Positions 25,852 to 36,791 are shown, counted from the stretch's first letter. The stretch is 64,000 nt of DNA from Erodium maritimum (GCA_963921825.1 CAWUGU010000020.1:1-64000); one strand, 5' to 3'. Numbers and translations are program-made. Notes: generated from the sequence alone by a model not told the origin.

Positions 25852-26289
25852 ATGGCTTTTAACAAACATTTTGTTTATCACAACTTAGATAAAATGAGTA
25901 AAGATTTGGACAGTCAAAGAATAACAGATGCTTCCTTGAATCCTTTACTTGTAGTCTTGAACAGAGTTCAATTCGATAAAATGGAGACAACTGATGCTAA
26001 AAGGTTGTTAGACTCTCTCGATTTTAAAATATCAAGTGACCAGTTCGACAGAATTCCCACATCTAAGATTGATCATGCTGTAAAGGGTATCTACGAAAGC
26101 AATCAGGGCTTTATGGACGCTTTAGTGAACCAAGCTGAAAAGATGAATAAACCCGATTCTTTTGCTGTTCAATGGGCTGAAAGTGTTAATGCTAGGTTTG
26201 AAGTTAAGCTTCTCAACGAAGAAACAATGAGCCTTAGTGAGCGCGAACCTGAATCCCCTGCAGCACGTAGACCTTCAATGTCACGATAA
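25852..26289 (+). CDS. Unknown helical protein with RR-motif tail
   Basis: 145 residues from ATG 25852, which has GGGGG 6 bases upstream; a GTG at 25813 is less likely. Helical and charged. The C-terminus ESPAARRPSMSR carries the Arg-rich motif shared with the zincin, CCA-adding and DHH proteins. A terminator follows at 26291. Confidence 0.6.
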   Translation: MAFNKHFVYHNLDKMSKDLDSQRITDASLNPLLVVLNRVQFDKMETTDAKRLLDSLDFKISSDQFDRIPTSKIDHAVKGIYESNQGFMDALVNQAEKMNKPDSFAVQWAESVNARFEVKLLNEETMSLSEREPESPAARRPSMSR

Positions 26290-26290
26290 G

Positions 26291-26316
26291 AAAAAAGACC
26301 GGGAACGGTCTTTTTT
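26291..26316. terminator. Bidirectional terminator
   Basis: AAAAAAGACCG, loop GGAA, CGGTCTTTTTT, between convergent genes. Confidence 0.8.
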
Positions 26317-26322
26317 ATATCA

Positions 26323-27096
26323 TTATTCTTGAACCTTATGTAGCAAAGGAATAGTAACCTTCATAATATGGTCAATACTCACAAGATGACTAATAATCAT
26401 ATCTCTCACATTCTTAGTTTCTTTTAGAGAGATATCTATACTTTGTAAAGCATAGAAAAATGCTTGCCTACGTCTTGAAAAAACCTCCTCAAATGAAGAA
26501 TCCTCAAAAACAGACGTTTCCTGTATAGCAATCAGAGTAATAAGTCTATATTTTATATAGTTATTCTCCATCATAAAAATAACATTATCTATTTTAGGAA
26601 GGAGTAAGCTTAGCTCTGATCGAAGGGTGTCCATTACGCCTTTGTCTTCATGTTCTTTATTTGGTTTTACCGCTTTAAAAAGCTTACTAATGAAAGACTG
26701 CTTTTTATTTTCCTTTTTTCGAGAAAGAATCTCATCTATAGTGTCAGCAGCATTAAGGCTATTGTAATCTTTAAATAACATTGAAGCAGACTGGAAAGCA
26801 GCGCTGCTATCATTGAGTGATGAATTACCCCATGATATAACCTTATTAACCGAAAGCGGATATAACTCCTCAAGCATCAGAATAAACTTGTTTTTCTGAT
26901 CTAAATATTGCTGAGGATAGTTTATCTCTATATATTTAAGGCTATTAAGTATATTTTCATCATAGCTTTTAACATTTTGTATCGGCTGAGTTTTTGTTGG
27001 ATCAATAGTTTTAAGATCAACAAAAGGAGAGTCCGACTCTCCTTGAATATTACTTAATATTTGATTTTCCAATATACGCTGCTTGGTATTATCCAT
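26323..27096 (-). CDS. Probable TelA partner protein, helical
   Basis: 257 residues, helical, no membrane segment. Immediately follows telA (14-base gap) as the last gene of the minus-strand block. TelA neighbours elsewhere include XpaC-like proteins, but I cannot show homology here. The C-terminal third (RRRQAFFYALQSIDISLKETKNVRDM) is coiled-coil-like. Confidence 0.5.
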   Translation of the reverse strand: MDNTKQRILENQILSNIQGESDSPFVDLKTIDPTKTQPIQNVKSYDENILNSLKYIEINYPQQYLDQKNKFILMLEELYPLSVNKVISWGNSSLNDSSAAFQSASMLFKDYNSLNAADTIDEILSRKKENKKQSFISKLFKAVKPNKEHEDKGVMDTLRSELSLLLPKIDNVIFMMENNYIKYRLITLIAIQETSVFEDSSFEEVFSRRRQAFFYALQSIDISLKETKNVRDMIISHLVSIDHIMKVTIPLLHKVQE

Positions 27097-27110
27097 AATG
27101 TAATTATGCC

Positions 27111-28331
27111 TTATTTTTTATGGCTCATCTCGATTAAGCTCTTACCAATATTATCCACGGTATCCAGATAGTTTTCACGCTTAGCTTTAGCATCTTTAAT
27201 CACTTCCTGAACAGCAAGACTTGTTTGAACTAAGTTAGTATGGACTGTTCTCAGAGTAGCGATTTCAACCAGTGGAGCATGTTTTAGTTTCTCTATAGCA
27301 ATGGTATTGACTTTAGTTTGCTCAGAACCTTTTACCAACGCATCATTGAACGATCTTACTGTTTTATTGCTCACATTAAGAGCTTTCTCTTGTTGATGAC
27401 CAATGATAAACTTAGCAAAGTTTATATTATATGCTGGAATAACTTTTTCAGTTAAATCATTAAAGTTATTAACTAACACTTCAGAGTTATCTCTTAAATT
27501 TGAGATCTCCGGCATCATCTGAGCAGAAATAGCAAGGAAACCATTTAAGTCCATTTGACGTTTTTCAAGAAGTTGAACTCTTCTTCTTGCTTTATTCATA
27601 ATATTAGCTTCAGTCTGAGTCTCAGGAACGGGCCATTTCTCAAGCTCATCCTTCATGTATTCCAGAATACTAGATACTGTTTTCAGCTCTTCATTAGTCT
27701 GACGAGCATAGTTTTCGTTAACCTGTTCAAGATCATCGATGTTTTTAATAAGTTTGATCTGTTTATTTTTTTCATCATTTAGAACATCACTTAAAGCGCT
27801 TATTTTAGCCTTTACTGTATCATAACGCGTAAAAAACTTTTCCTTAGCTTTCATCATTTTCATAAACATACCCGCCATGCCTTTTTTGTTTACAGAGGCA
27901 GGGTCGAGTTTCTTAGCTTCAAAAATCAACGCATTAAGACTTTCAATCATAGTTGAGTCCATGTTAGCACGTTGCTTATCCAGTAAGTTTTCAGTCAAAC
28001 TCTTCATTAAATTATCTGAGTTGATAGATAAGTGCTTTATTTCATCTTCAGTCGGAAAAGAAGATAAATCAAAAGGAACACTTTCTTTCTTTAAATAAGC
28101 AGAAATACCTGTAGCTTCACTTTTCTCAGTAAACAAATCAGCACTATTGTTTTGCGCAGATAAGGCTTCGAACTCAGCTTCGCTAATCTGTCTTACTTTC
28201 CCTTTGGGCGTCTTTGTTCCCATCATTTTAAAAATTTTATTGTTTTTCTCATTTATCCAATAGGTTGAAACTTCAGAAAAATGAGAATTAACTTCTTGAT
28301 ATTCAACTTCTACTGTATTTCTATCTTTCAT
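27111..28331 (-). CDS. telA: TelA-family protein (toxic anion resistance)
   Basis: 406 residues. The helical core matches TelA: EKFFTRYDTVKAKISALSDVL, then LEQVNENYARQ, later MMPEISNLRDNSEVLVNNFNDLTEKVIPAYN and IATLRTVHTNLVQTSLAVQEV. TelA was named from tellurite resistance plasmids but is widespread near AAA ATPases; its biochemistry is unsettled. It lies 116 bases downstream of the large AAA gene and in the same orientation, with the TelA partner after it. Confidence 0.8.
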   Translation of the reverse strand: MKDRNTVEVEYQEVNSHFSEVSTYWINEKNNKIFKMMGTKTPKGKVRQISEAEFEALSAQNNSADLFTEKSEATGISAYLKKESVPFDLSSFPTEDEIKHLSINSDNLMKSLTENLLDKQRANMDSTMIESLNALIFEAKKLDPASVNKKGMAGMFMKMMKAKEKFFTRYDTVKAKISALSDVLNDEKNKQIKLIKNIDDLEQVNENYARQTNEELKTVSSILEYMKDELEKWPVPETQTEANIMNKARRRVQLLEKRQMDLNGFLAISAQMMPEISNLRDNSEVLVNNFNDLTEKVIPAYNINFAKFIIGHQQEKALNVSNKTVRSFNDALVKGSEQTKVNTIAIEKLKHAPLVEIATLRTVHTNLVQTSLAVQEVIKDAKAKRENYLDTVDNIGKSLIEMSHKK

Positions 28332-28447
28332 AAATTATTTCCTTTATATCAACACTGTTATATTTATACCAATCTTATAATTTATATTTAAAAAAATCAA
28401 AAATAATCATATTATATTTAAGGGGCATATGCCCCTTATATTATTTA

Positions 28448-31400
28448 TTAACTGAGTGATGGAAGCTTTCCAAGAACTTCAACAAGCAAATCTGAAATTC
28501 TATTCATAGCATCATCCTTACCATCAGCTTTGCCTTTCTTATACAAAGATTTAAGTTCTTCCCATCTTTGAGCATCCGTATCATTTAGTGTCCCTGTGAT
28601 TTCTTTAAACTTCAACAGGTTTTCTTCATTACTGCTTGTTAAGGTCTGAGACTCTGCCTGATAATGATCCATAATAAGATTTTTCACTTCGTTGTCATCC
28701 ATAACTGGCACTAAGCGTTCTGTTATTTTTGCCATATTACGATATGAACCCTGAAGTTTAAATGGAGGCTCATTTCTGTATTCATTATTCTGTGAAGCTG
28801 ACGCAATATATTGCTGATTCACTTTAAGCACAACTTTTTGAATCATCTTCATCATTTTAACAACTTTAACCATTTCAGTCAGCTCTGTTGGACTATACTG
28901 ATGTTCCATCTCAGTCGTATCAACTTCAATACCTTCAGCCATTCTAATGATACGGTAAATGTCATTCATGCTTCTATTCGCTAATGGTGCAGTAACAGGA
29001 TTGCTTACTATGGCATTTTCAATATAGCTTAACTCAAACACTTCTCTGTCATCACTCAGTATCTCACCCAAGTTATAGGTATCCGCACGGTTCGCCAACA
29101 TATCAGGGATTTTGAAAACCTCACCTGATTCAGTATAAGGGTTTCCAGCCATTGCGATAGCGATACGTTTGTTTCTGAGGTTATAAGTTTTTGACTGGCC
29201 TTCCCACACACCATCAATCGTCCTTGTTCCATCACAGAAAGAAATAAACTTCTGCAGGAACTCTGAGTTAGTATGCTGAATATCATCTAAATATAAGAAG
29301 ACATTCGAACTCATTTCAAACGCAAGGTTAATCTTCTCGATTTCTTTTCTTGCCGTAAGATTTGGAGCCTGCTCAGGATCAAGAGAAGTAACCTCATGAC
29401 CAATTGAAGGACAGTTTACTTTGACAAATACCATACCTAACTTATTAACAATATATTCAATAAGCGTTGTTTTACCGTAGCCTGGTGGAGAGATAAGTAA
29501 TAGCATACCCATTGTATCAGACTTTCTTTTACTTCCCGTCTCACCAATCTGCTTCGCCAAGTTTGCGCCAATCTTAGGGAAATAAGATTCAGAAATCAGC
29601 TTATTTTTAATGAAAGACGATAATGGTTTAGCTGAGAAATCACTCAGGTTTATTCTCTCTTTTTCATGTTGAAGGCTCTGGCGTTTAAACTTATCAACAC
29701 CTTCATAGATAGGCATAACAACATCTCTATGATAAGCATTTCTCAACATGAAATCTTCAATAGTTAACTCAATCTGACCTTCTTTTATTTTATCATGATC
29801 GCCAAACAAGCCTTTAACGTTAATAATGTATTTAACGTCTCTTTCTTCCACTTTTCCAAATACAATTTTCTGAATAATGTAAATCAGCGTTTCTTCAACA
29901 AGTGCCGTAGAAAGATTTTCTGTTTCGCAATAGGATTCCAAAATAGAACGAAGATCATCAATAATAATACATTTCTCATCAAAACCAAGATTCTCATTTT
30001 CACTCAATCTTGACACCATATCATCAATAAACACAGAAATATCTTTTAATACTTTACTGTAAAACTCCACAACCTGAACAGATGTAGTTCCTGATTTACC
30101 AATATGATTTACTAAATAATCCAGAGATTCTGTATTGAAATCTTTTTCCGTATTCAGATCATCTTTAAGTTCATTAACAGCCTTATTCAAAATAGTTTTT
30201 GATTTGATTCTTTCAAGTAGACCAAGACCATTTGAAATGTTTTTAACAATCTTCTCATCTACACTGCAAGTCTGCATTAGATAAGCATTAAGCCTATCTT
30301 TAGAAAGAAAGTTGAATTCCTGAACCTGTTGCTTTTCATGATACACAGCAGAAAGTATTTGGGCAGCATCTTCATCATGAATACCTTTTATGTATCCTTC
30401 TTTATACAGGTTTCCACTATAATCCTGAACAAGATTCAATACAGAATAAATCTTTCCATTACGAGTTCCTTTATCTATAATCTCTTTTATCAAGATATCG
30501 TCAATGCCATTGCGACTATATTTGGCATCTTCAAGGATGGAATAAGCAAGATATTCACCACGATAAAGTGCTTTACTTTCAGAAACAAGTTCATAATCCC
30601 AATAAGTATAGAGTTCTTTCTGAAGATTTTCAGTTGAAACTTTACGATAGAACTCTGTTCCCTGAATATGGGTGAACAGCTCATCATTTTTTCTGACCAA
30701 CACAATCTCAAATGCCTGCTTATTCACGGCAAATCGATGGCTACCAAGCTTAAGAACTGCGCCATTATCTTCAAAGATATCCTGATCGTCTCTGACTTTT
30801 TTGATTAAGGCTGTTTCAACATTATTCAGTTTAGTCGCAAAATCCTCAGACTTACTAACATCACCTAAATCAGAGATTTCTTTTATCAGCTTGCGTGTGC
30901 GAAGCACCATTCCATCCGTTAAGAAGAAAGAAGATAATGACTTGAGATCATTTATCTTAGAAGCCTTGCTACTAATGCTCTTTAGGCTCACCTCAATTGC
31001 TTTAGCGTGGTTATCTACTTTCTTCTGTAGAGTAGACTGAAGTTGCTGCCTATGCGTCTCAAAAGCGGTCTGAATGCTCTCTCGCTGCTTCTCAATAGCA
31101 TCAACGAACTCTTGAGTATCAAACTCTGCAAAACGCGCCTCCATGCCTTCCAGCACAGAAAGAATATTGGCATACTCAGCATCTGTCGATTCAATGTTGT
31201 GAGCATTGTTTAATGAGTTCTTAAAAGACTGTTCAAGCAGTTTAGAGTGAGAGGCAAACTCAACCTTAGCTTCGTTAAATGCCAAATCTTTCTCTTTCTG
31301 TTTACCAACAGATTTAACTTGATTTAGCTTAGCGAAAATAGACGCAACTTTTTCAAGAATATTAGAAAGTAGAGTTGTATCTTCAAACTCAAGAGAGCCA

Positions 31401-33331
31401 ATTTCCTGATTGATAACACTAAGCTGCTCTGTCAGAATATTAATGTTGTCATTGATATTTTTGACATCTTTATACTTATGCTCTTTCTCGATTGCTTTAC
31501 GAGTATCTTCAATAGACTTCTCAAGATCTTTATACGTCTGATCCTGACCTAAGAGATCCACTATTTTGTTATTTACGAAAGAACGACGCTCATTAGATTT
31601 TTCCTGAAGTTGCTTGATTTTATCCTGGTCAATGTAGCGCTCGTTTTTTAATGCCGATAGCTCACCCATATAACCGTTAATGTTAACGATAAGCGCCATC
31701 AAATGACTTAAATCATCATTTTTTACATATGTTGCATTATTTAACTCATTCATTTTCTTTTCAGCAGCGGCAAGCTTAGTTGCAGAAAAAGCCTTCAGCT
31801 CTTCTACTTTTTTAAACTCTTGAACCACCATTAGAGCAGTTTCTTTTACATCTTTCAACTTTTGCTGGAAGTTTAAGTTCGAGAACTCTTTGAACCAGTG
31901 ATATTTGTCATTTGCCGCATCAACCATACTGATCACTGTCTCATAAACAGGCACACTGATTTCTTTATTGCTAACAAAAGAAATAATCGTGTTTAGATCA
32001 CCAATAGCTTTTACCAGATCTGTATTTCCTATTTTCGATACACGCGTCTCGCTCTGATTTTTTGTCAGGCTATTATAGAAACGATCACTATAAAAAGTAG
32101 TAGACCAAACCTGCAGGGCATGAATGGTTGAGGCTTCTCTATCCGATTCTTTTTTGCTTAACACCAGCACACCATTATCTAAAAGACTATAGCCATTAGC
32201 GATCATAGGCGCTGCTACAGCTTTGGTTACAATGTTATACTGATACAAATAATAAGCATTTTTCAAGGCGCTATAAAGCACATACAGATAGTCTTCTCCG
32301 TTTGGAGAAGTCAAGGTTTTCAGATGGTAGGCACTTTTATCAACATTATCATAAACTTTATAAGAGCCATCTTTAAGGTAGAAGCCATTACTGAACAAAA
32401 TACCGTTATCTTCAGGCAAAGGCACACCTGCGAAGCTCAGGCCATCAGCTTCAATCGCATTTTCGGTGATATTATCATAGATGAAATACTTTGATTTCTC
32501 TTTATATGGCTGGACTTTAATAAGAAATAGGCTACCTACCTGATGATAAGAAAATACGCCATTTTCAAGTGTCTGACGTGAATCTGACACTTCTGATTTC
32601 AAAAGCACATTACCGTCTATAGATTCTGTATCGCTTTTGTTTTTAATACGAATCGCACCGTTTGTATTGCTTACATAAACGGTATCTTTAATATTAACCA
32701 GCGGATATTTACCAGAGACAAAAGATTTACGATCAAGCTCTTTCCATTTAAAGCCAAGCTCTGAGACATCTGCGAATAGTGATGTGCCGGAGTATTCACT
32801 TCTGTAGGTTAGGGAGCCATCTTTATTGATATCCCATGCAAATACCTTCAAGTCATTACTGCGCTCACCCACTTTGAAAGAAACATAAAGGCGAGTTTCT
32901 TTTCTGATGAACTGCATAAACTCTGCATGATTATAAAACTTAAAAAGCTTATTAACATCTTCAGCAAACTTATCTGAATAAAGAACACTATTTTTCAAAC
33001 TTGATTCTGATAATGACGCGTCACTATCCTGATTAACAGTATAAGCAGAAAAAACATCTTCAACGGTTAGAGGTGCTGATGCACTTTTAGGCACGTTAAA
33101 GCCTAAAATCATTTCATTACCAAGTTTTACCATATCAACAGGATTCGCACTTACAGCAGTGTTCACATTGATGGTTTTAATGATAGTCAAATCAGAAGAT
33201 TTAAACTCAGCATTCCTTTCTGTATTTAAAAGGTCTACAGATTCTTTTAAAGCAGCAGTTTTTTCTTTGATTCTTCTTTTAATAACTTCCAAAGAGGTTT
33301 GCTCTTGCTGAGATAAGTTTTCTTTATTCAT
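28448..33331 (-). CDS. Giant AAA ATPase (DNA repair ATPase-like), 1627 residues
   Basis: The largest gene in the window. The first ~450 residues are beta-rich with repeats of KYFIYDN and SNTNGAIRI type, possibly a propeller. Residues 450-850 are long coiled coils. The AAA domain is near the C-terminus: Walker A SPPGYGKTTL at about 1278-1287, Walker B NVFLYLDDIQ at about 1340. The MoxR-like layout suggests a remodelling ATPase. Proteins annotated DNA repair ATPase with this build often occur beside flotillin and TelA genes (from memory). Here the order on the minus strand is YqiJ, flotillin, this ATPase, TelA, partner. Confidence 0.75.
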   Translation of the reverse strand: MNKENLSQQEQTSLEVIKRRIKEKTAALKESVDLLNTERNAEFKSSDLTIIKTINVNTAVSANPVDMVKLGNEMILGFNVPKSASAPLTVEDVFSAYTVNQDSDASLSESSLKNSVLYSDKFAEDVNKLFKFYNHAEFMQFIRKETRLYVSFKVGERSNDLKVFAWDINKDGSLTYRSEYSGTSLFADVSELGFKWKELDRKSFVSGKYPLVNIKDTVYVSNTNGAIRIKNKSDTESIDGNVLLKSEVSDSRQTLENGVFSYHQVGSLFLIKVQPYKEKSKYFIYDNITENAIEADGLSFAGVPLPEDNGILFSNGFYLKDGSYKVYDNVDKSAYHLKTLTSPNGEDYLYVLYSALKNAYYLYQYNIVTKAVAAPMIANGYSLLDNGVLVLSKKESDREASTIHALQVWSTTFYSDRFYNSLTKNQSETRVSKIGNTDLVKAIGDLNTIISFVSNKEISVPVYETVISMVDAANDKYHWFKEFSNLNFQQKLKDVKETALMVVQEFKKVEELKAFSATKLAAAEKKMNELNNATYVKNDDLSHLMALIVNINGYMGELSALKNERYIDQDKIKQLQEKSNERRSFVNNKIVDLLGQDQTYKDLEKSIEDTRKAIEKEHKYKDVKNINDNINILTEQLSVINQEIGSLEFEDTTLLSNILEKVASIFAKLNQVKSVGKQKEKDLAFNEAKVEFASHSKLLEQSFKNSLNNAHNIESTDAEYANILSVLEGMEARFAEFDTQEFVDAIEKQRESIQTAFETHRQQLQSTLQKKVDNHAKAIEVSLKSISSKASKINDLKSLSSFFLTDGMVLRTRKLIKEISDLGDVSKSEDFATKLNNVETALIKKVRDDQDIFEDNGAVLKLGSHRFAVNKQAFEIVLVRKNDELFTHIQGTEFYRKVSTENLQKELYTYWDYELVSESKALYRGEYLAYSILEDAKYSRNGIDDILIKEIIDKGTRNGKIYSVLNLVQDYSGNLYKEGYIKGIHDEDAAQILSAVYHEKQQVQEFNFLSKDRLNAYLMQTCSVDEKIVKNISNGLGLLERIKSKTILNKAVNELKDDLNTEKDFNTESLDYLVNHIGKSGTTSVQVVEFYSKVLKDISVFIDDMVSRLSENENLGFDEKCIIIDDLRSILESYCETENLSTALVEETLIYIIQKIVFGKVEERDVKYIINVKGLFGDHDKIKEGQIELTIEDFMLRNAYHRDVVMPIYEGVDKFKRQSLQHEKERINLSDFSAKPLSSFIKNKLISESYFPKIGANLAKQIGETGSKRKSDTMGMLLLISPPGYGKTTLIEYIVNKLGMVFVKVNCPSIGHEVTSLDPEQAPNLTARKEIEKINLAFEMSSNVFLYLDDIQHTNSEFLQKFISFCDGTRTIDGVWEGQSKTYNLRNKRIAIAMAGNPYTESGEVFKIPDMLANRADTYNLGEILSDDREVFELSYIENAIVSNPVTAPLANRSMNDIYRIIRMAEGIEVDTTEMEHQYSPTELTEMVKVVKMMKMIQKVVLKVNQQYIASASQNNEYRNEPPFKLQGSYRNMAKITERLVPVMDDNEVKNLIMDHYQAESQTLTSSNEENLLKFKEITGTLNDTDAQRWEELKSLYKKGKADGKDDAMNRISDLLVEVLGKLPSLS

Positions 33332-33402
33332 GAATTCTTCCTTATTTAATAAAATCGCTGGAGCGGATTATAGCATAATTTTGTTATACAATACAAATAA
33401 AA

Positions 33403-33422
33403 AAGGCTACCGGAGTAGCCTT
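33403..33422 (-). terminator. Terminator after the flotillin gene
   Basis: AAGGCTAC, loop, GTAGCCTT with a T run on the minus strand (TTTTTTATT). Confidence 0.75.
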
Positions 33423-33441
33423 GAGTTAGTGTGTTGTTTGT

Positions 33442-35385
33442 TTATTCTGCTTTTAAGCCAAGCTTAGACATTAATCCAGCAGCTTTAGGTGAAGTCATAA
33501 GCTGTGCCAATGACATACTTAACAAGGAGTTTGGATGAACGTTAAGCTCTTTAGCAATATTTTTAATATCTTCAGGCAGGTCTTTCTCACCATTCAGATA
33601 AGGCTGTGCTACTTTGCTTAACAGATCGCTGCTGTTGATAAGGGCATCAACACGTGCTCCTGATTTCATACCATCCTGCATTCCTTTCAGGATACCACCA
33701 TCACCAATAATCTTAATGTCTGCGTTTTTATACATTTCAGCATTAGCCGTTGCTGTTGTAATTCCGACTTTCTCTTCTTTCTCAATAGTGCGGATAGCAG
33801 TTGCCTGAGTATTGTCGATATTCTTAAGGTTGATTTCATGCTGACGCACAGAATCAGGCAGTTTATCCATAACTTCATAACGCTTCTGCGTAATTTCAAC
33901 TTCAGCCAGACCGATTTTTTCTTGCGTTTTCAGCAGTAGTTTCACCCACAATCTTGTCTGCTTCAGCAGTGCGCATTTTAACTTCTGCCTGCGCCAGACC
34001 TTCAGCCGCCAGTTCAACACGACGTGCTTCGGCTGTTGCGATTTTACCTTCTGCTTCAGTTTTAGCTTTTTTCAGGTTAACATCCATATTGGTCTGTTCA
34101 GTTTCAGCATTAAGGACTGCTTTCTCTTTATTAGCTGTTGCTGCCACAACGATTCTGGTTTTTTCTGCTTCGGCATCAGCTTCAGCTTCAGTAAGAATAA
34201 CCTTCTTCTTACGCTCAGCATCTTTGAATGCATGAATATCTTTAGTTGCTTCTTCCTGCTCTGCGATGCTTTTCTCAATGCTTACACGCTGAGCTTTAAC
34301 TTCGGCAACGCCTTTGTTTTTCTCTTCGATAATCACATCATTTTCAAGCTGCTTCTGCTGGGCTTCTGTTTCAGTCTCGATTTTAGCAAGACGAACAACT
34401 TTCTCAACTTTCTGCTCTTCGACACCAACAACCTGTTTGTTTTGAACTTTAGCGACTTCTACATCACGCTCGTATTCTGACGAGTGATTTCGATTGCCTG
34501 ATCAGCATTAATCTTAGCTTCTTCCTGACGCTTACGTTCAGCTTCTTCGCTTTCAACAGTAGCTGATCTCTCACGCGCCCTGATAACTTTGATTTCACGT
34601 TCAGTTTTTGCTTTTTCTTCTTCGAGATTTTTATTCAACTGAAGACGACTCTGCTCACCTTTTGATTTTCTTTCAGTAGTCGCAGTAAGCGCATCTTCTT
34701 CAATCTGAGTAATACTGGTCAGTTTGGTAGCGGTGATACTCGTTACTTTTTCTTTACCCTGAATATCCAGAATGTTGTGGTCATCAAGCTCATCTACCGG
34801 GAACTGCTCGATGCTTCTGATAGTTACGTCATCCAAAATAAAGCCATACAGGTCATCACTTAATACTCCTGCTACGCTTTCACGAAACTGATCACGATGA
34901 TCCATTAGGTCAACGAAATCATAAAGTCTTGCTGCTGTTTTTAGGGCTTCAGACAGTTTAGAAACGAAAAACTCACCAAAGGCTTTAGGGTTAGTTAGTT
35001 GCTCTTGTGAGAAGCTCTGTGCGATTTTATCGACACTACTCGCATTTAAATAGAAGCTTACTTCAATATCAGCACGGATATTATCTTTACAGTGAATACC
35101 TTTACCTATTTTTATAACTTGGCCTTCTGTTCTTACGGCGTTGCGCTCAGAACCAGAGTAAATATTTATCACTCTTCTTCCGATTGAAAAACGCTGGAAG
35201 GTGTTAATAATAGGCCATACAAATGCGCCTGTTGCTGCAGTTACGATCTTACCATTCATTCTTTTAATAATAAGAATCTCAGATGTTTCTTTAGCAACCT
35301 GATAACGACTTGCTAAAAATAGACCGATACACACTAATACTATGACTACTATCCCTACAGCAATCCACAAATTTGTATTCTCCAT
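33442..35385 (-). pseudogene. yqiK: Flotillin/SPFH protein (YqiK-like), two frameshifts
   Basis: Flotillins are membrane-anchored scaffolds of ordered lipid domains. The ORF from ATG 35385 has an N-terminal membrane helix (LWIAVGIVVIVLVCIGLFLAS), then the SPFH domain. Long charged coiled coils with EAEADAEAEKTRI-type repeats follow, and a conserved C-terminal end. The frame changes near 34475 and again near 33920 (a run of A); all three pieces read on as flotillin. Total length of about 647 residues fits the family. YqiK is usually paired with YqiJ, found here upstream at 35455-36093. Confidence 0.8.
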
Positions 35386-35454
35386 ATTTCTATCCTCTGT
35401 TGTTTAATTTTCGGGAACATCTTAACACACATTGTTATCCAAACACAAAAATAA

Positions 35455-36093
35455 TTACACTTTTTCGCCTGTGTATACTTCAGTTTGAGTTATATCTCTG
35501 ATTCTTTTCCCATTAACCAGAACTCTATCTCCTTTACTAACACCTTCAATATTATCAAGATATACATTAATATCGAACTCTCTGTTTTCCTGAGTTACTT
35601 TTATTACGACATAACCTTTAGCTTCTGCAATATATTTCACAACTCCCACTAGACCAACAATTTCAGCCGAAACACCAGAGTTGTTATTAATAAGAGTTGT
35701 AATAGGTTTTGTAATAATCGCTGTAAGATGACATGAACAAAAAAAGCAACCGCAAGTAAAAGCACACTGAGTAAAAACACTGATCACGCCAGTAAATGAA
35801 TCAATATAAGGGGTCACAAAAAAGCAAATAAGCGTTGTAAAGGCGCTCACCATGAATATGGTTAAAACCAATGGGACTTTACCCTTAAATCCGAGGAAAG
35901 ACATAAGAGCATTGGTCGTTTCGACATCAATATGATGTGTGTCAGCACCAAAATGAGCATCTGCGGCTGCATCACCACCATGAAACAACGCATGTTCCAG
36001 AGGAATAATAGACGACAAGAGGATCAATAAGATAGACACACAGAACGCAATGAAAGGTATAACGGTAGGAAAAGCAACTAGATTATCAAGCAT
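35455..36093 (-). CDS. yqiJ: YqiJ-like membrane protein with OB-fold tail
   Basis: 212 residues. Several hydrophobic segments in the first 130 residues (VIPFIAFCVSILLILLSSII, FMVSAFTTLICFFVTPYI, CAFTCGCFFCSC). A soluble C-terminal part resembles an NfeD/YqiJ OB fold (GLVGVVKYI, VSKGDRVLVNGKRI). It is the partner of flotillin YqiK in Enterobacteria and lies 69 bases upstream of it on the same strand. Confidence 0.75.
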   Translation of the reverse strand: MLDNLVAFPTVIPFIAFCVSILLILLSSIIPLEHALFHGGDAAADAHFGADTHHIDVETTNALMSFLGFKGKVPLVLTIFMVSAFTTLICFFVTPYIDSFTGVISVFTQCAFTCGCFFCSCHLTAIITKPITTLINNNSGVSAEIVGLVGVVKYIAEAKGYVVIKVTQENREFDINVYLDNIEGVSKGDRVLVNGKRIRDITQTEVYTGEKV

Positions 36094-36168
36094 AAATAAA
36101 CTCCTTTGTTAATATTTTTCCGTAATATAATACATAAGGGGTGAATAATACAATTTTTTTAGAAAAAA

Positions 36169-36188
36169 AGGAAGCACTAAGGCTTCCT
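36169..36188 (-). terminator. Terminator
   Basis: GGAAGC, loop, GCTTCC, followed on the minus strand by TTTTTTTCT. It ends the small gene at 36387 and separates it from yqiJ. The 200 bases between hold no convincing gene. Confidence 0.65.
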
Positions 36189-36386
36189 TTTCTTTAACAT
36201 CCATTGTTATTGGTGAATTTCTCTCTCTTTCTAAGCTTGGTAATCCATTACACCCTAAGCATCATATTTTATAATCCATGTTATCAATGATACTTCTAAA
36301 CAAGCCTCAACGTCCTGTAAACTCACGTCCTACACAAATGATAGGATAAGGACCTTCTTTGTCAAGACAATTCCTAATATAAATAT

Positions 36387-36644
36387 TTATTCTGCTTTTT
36401 TAGCCGGATGGAGATTAGTGAGAATCTTCATATTAAGTTTACAGAATATATTATTTTCCTTATTAACCGAACCAACCTCATCACCTTCAACACTTTTTTG
36501 AACTGCCCATTGAAGAACCGCAAGGCTATAGTTAATCACATCTTCTTTTGACTGAAGACCTAGTTGCCCTTGAAGATCTTCAACGGATTTAGCTCCATGA
36601 TTAGTCAGAACGACTTGATGATGTAAAATATCTTCGCTATTCAT
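36387..36644 (-). CDS. Small putative DNA-binding-type protein, 85 residues
   Basis: GLQSKEDVINYSLAVLQWAVQKSVEGDEVGSV resembles the helices of ribbon-helix-helix-like small proteins, but the N-terminal strand is weak. Unpaired with any recognisable partner. GAGGGAAAAA precedes the ATG. Confidence 0.5.
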   Translation of the reverse strand: MNSEDILHHQVVLTNHGAKSVEDLQGQLGLQSKEDVINYSLAVLQWAVQKSVEGDEVGSVNKENNIFCKLNMKILTNLHPAKKAE

Positions 36645-36791
36645 TTTTCCCTCTTATTTGTTGTTTACACTCTGTAAATATTACACTAAAAAAATAAAAA
36701 ACAAAATTTTTATAAAGATTTAGAACAAAAGCTTTTTCCTGATCGTGATATACGTTATAATGAAATCATTAATCTAAAAAAGGAATCATAA

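Noticed and set aside
28420-28437. Perfect palindrome AAGGGGCATATGCCCCTT as terminator of the giant ATPase gene
   Set aside because: It lies just after the gene on the minus strand, but no proper T run follows; left unlisted as a site of uncertain role.
33954-34235. Ala/Ser-rich ORF antisense to the flotillin coiled coil
   Set aside because: Composition arises from the Glu/Ala/Lys repeats on the real coding strand.
36190-36386. Protein-like stretch ending VGREFTGR on the minus strand
   Set aside because: No start codon and only about 30 codons; may be a remnant but cannot be supported.
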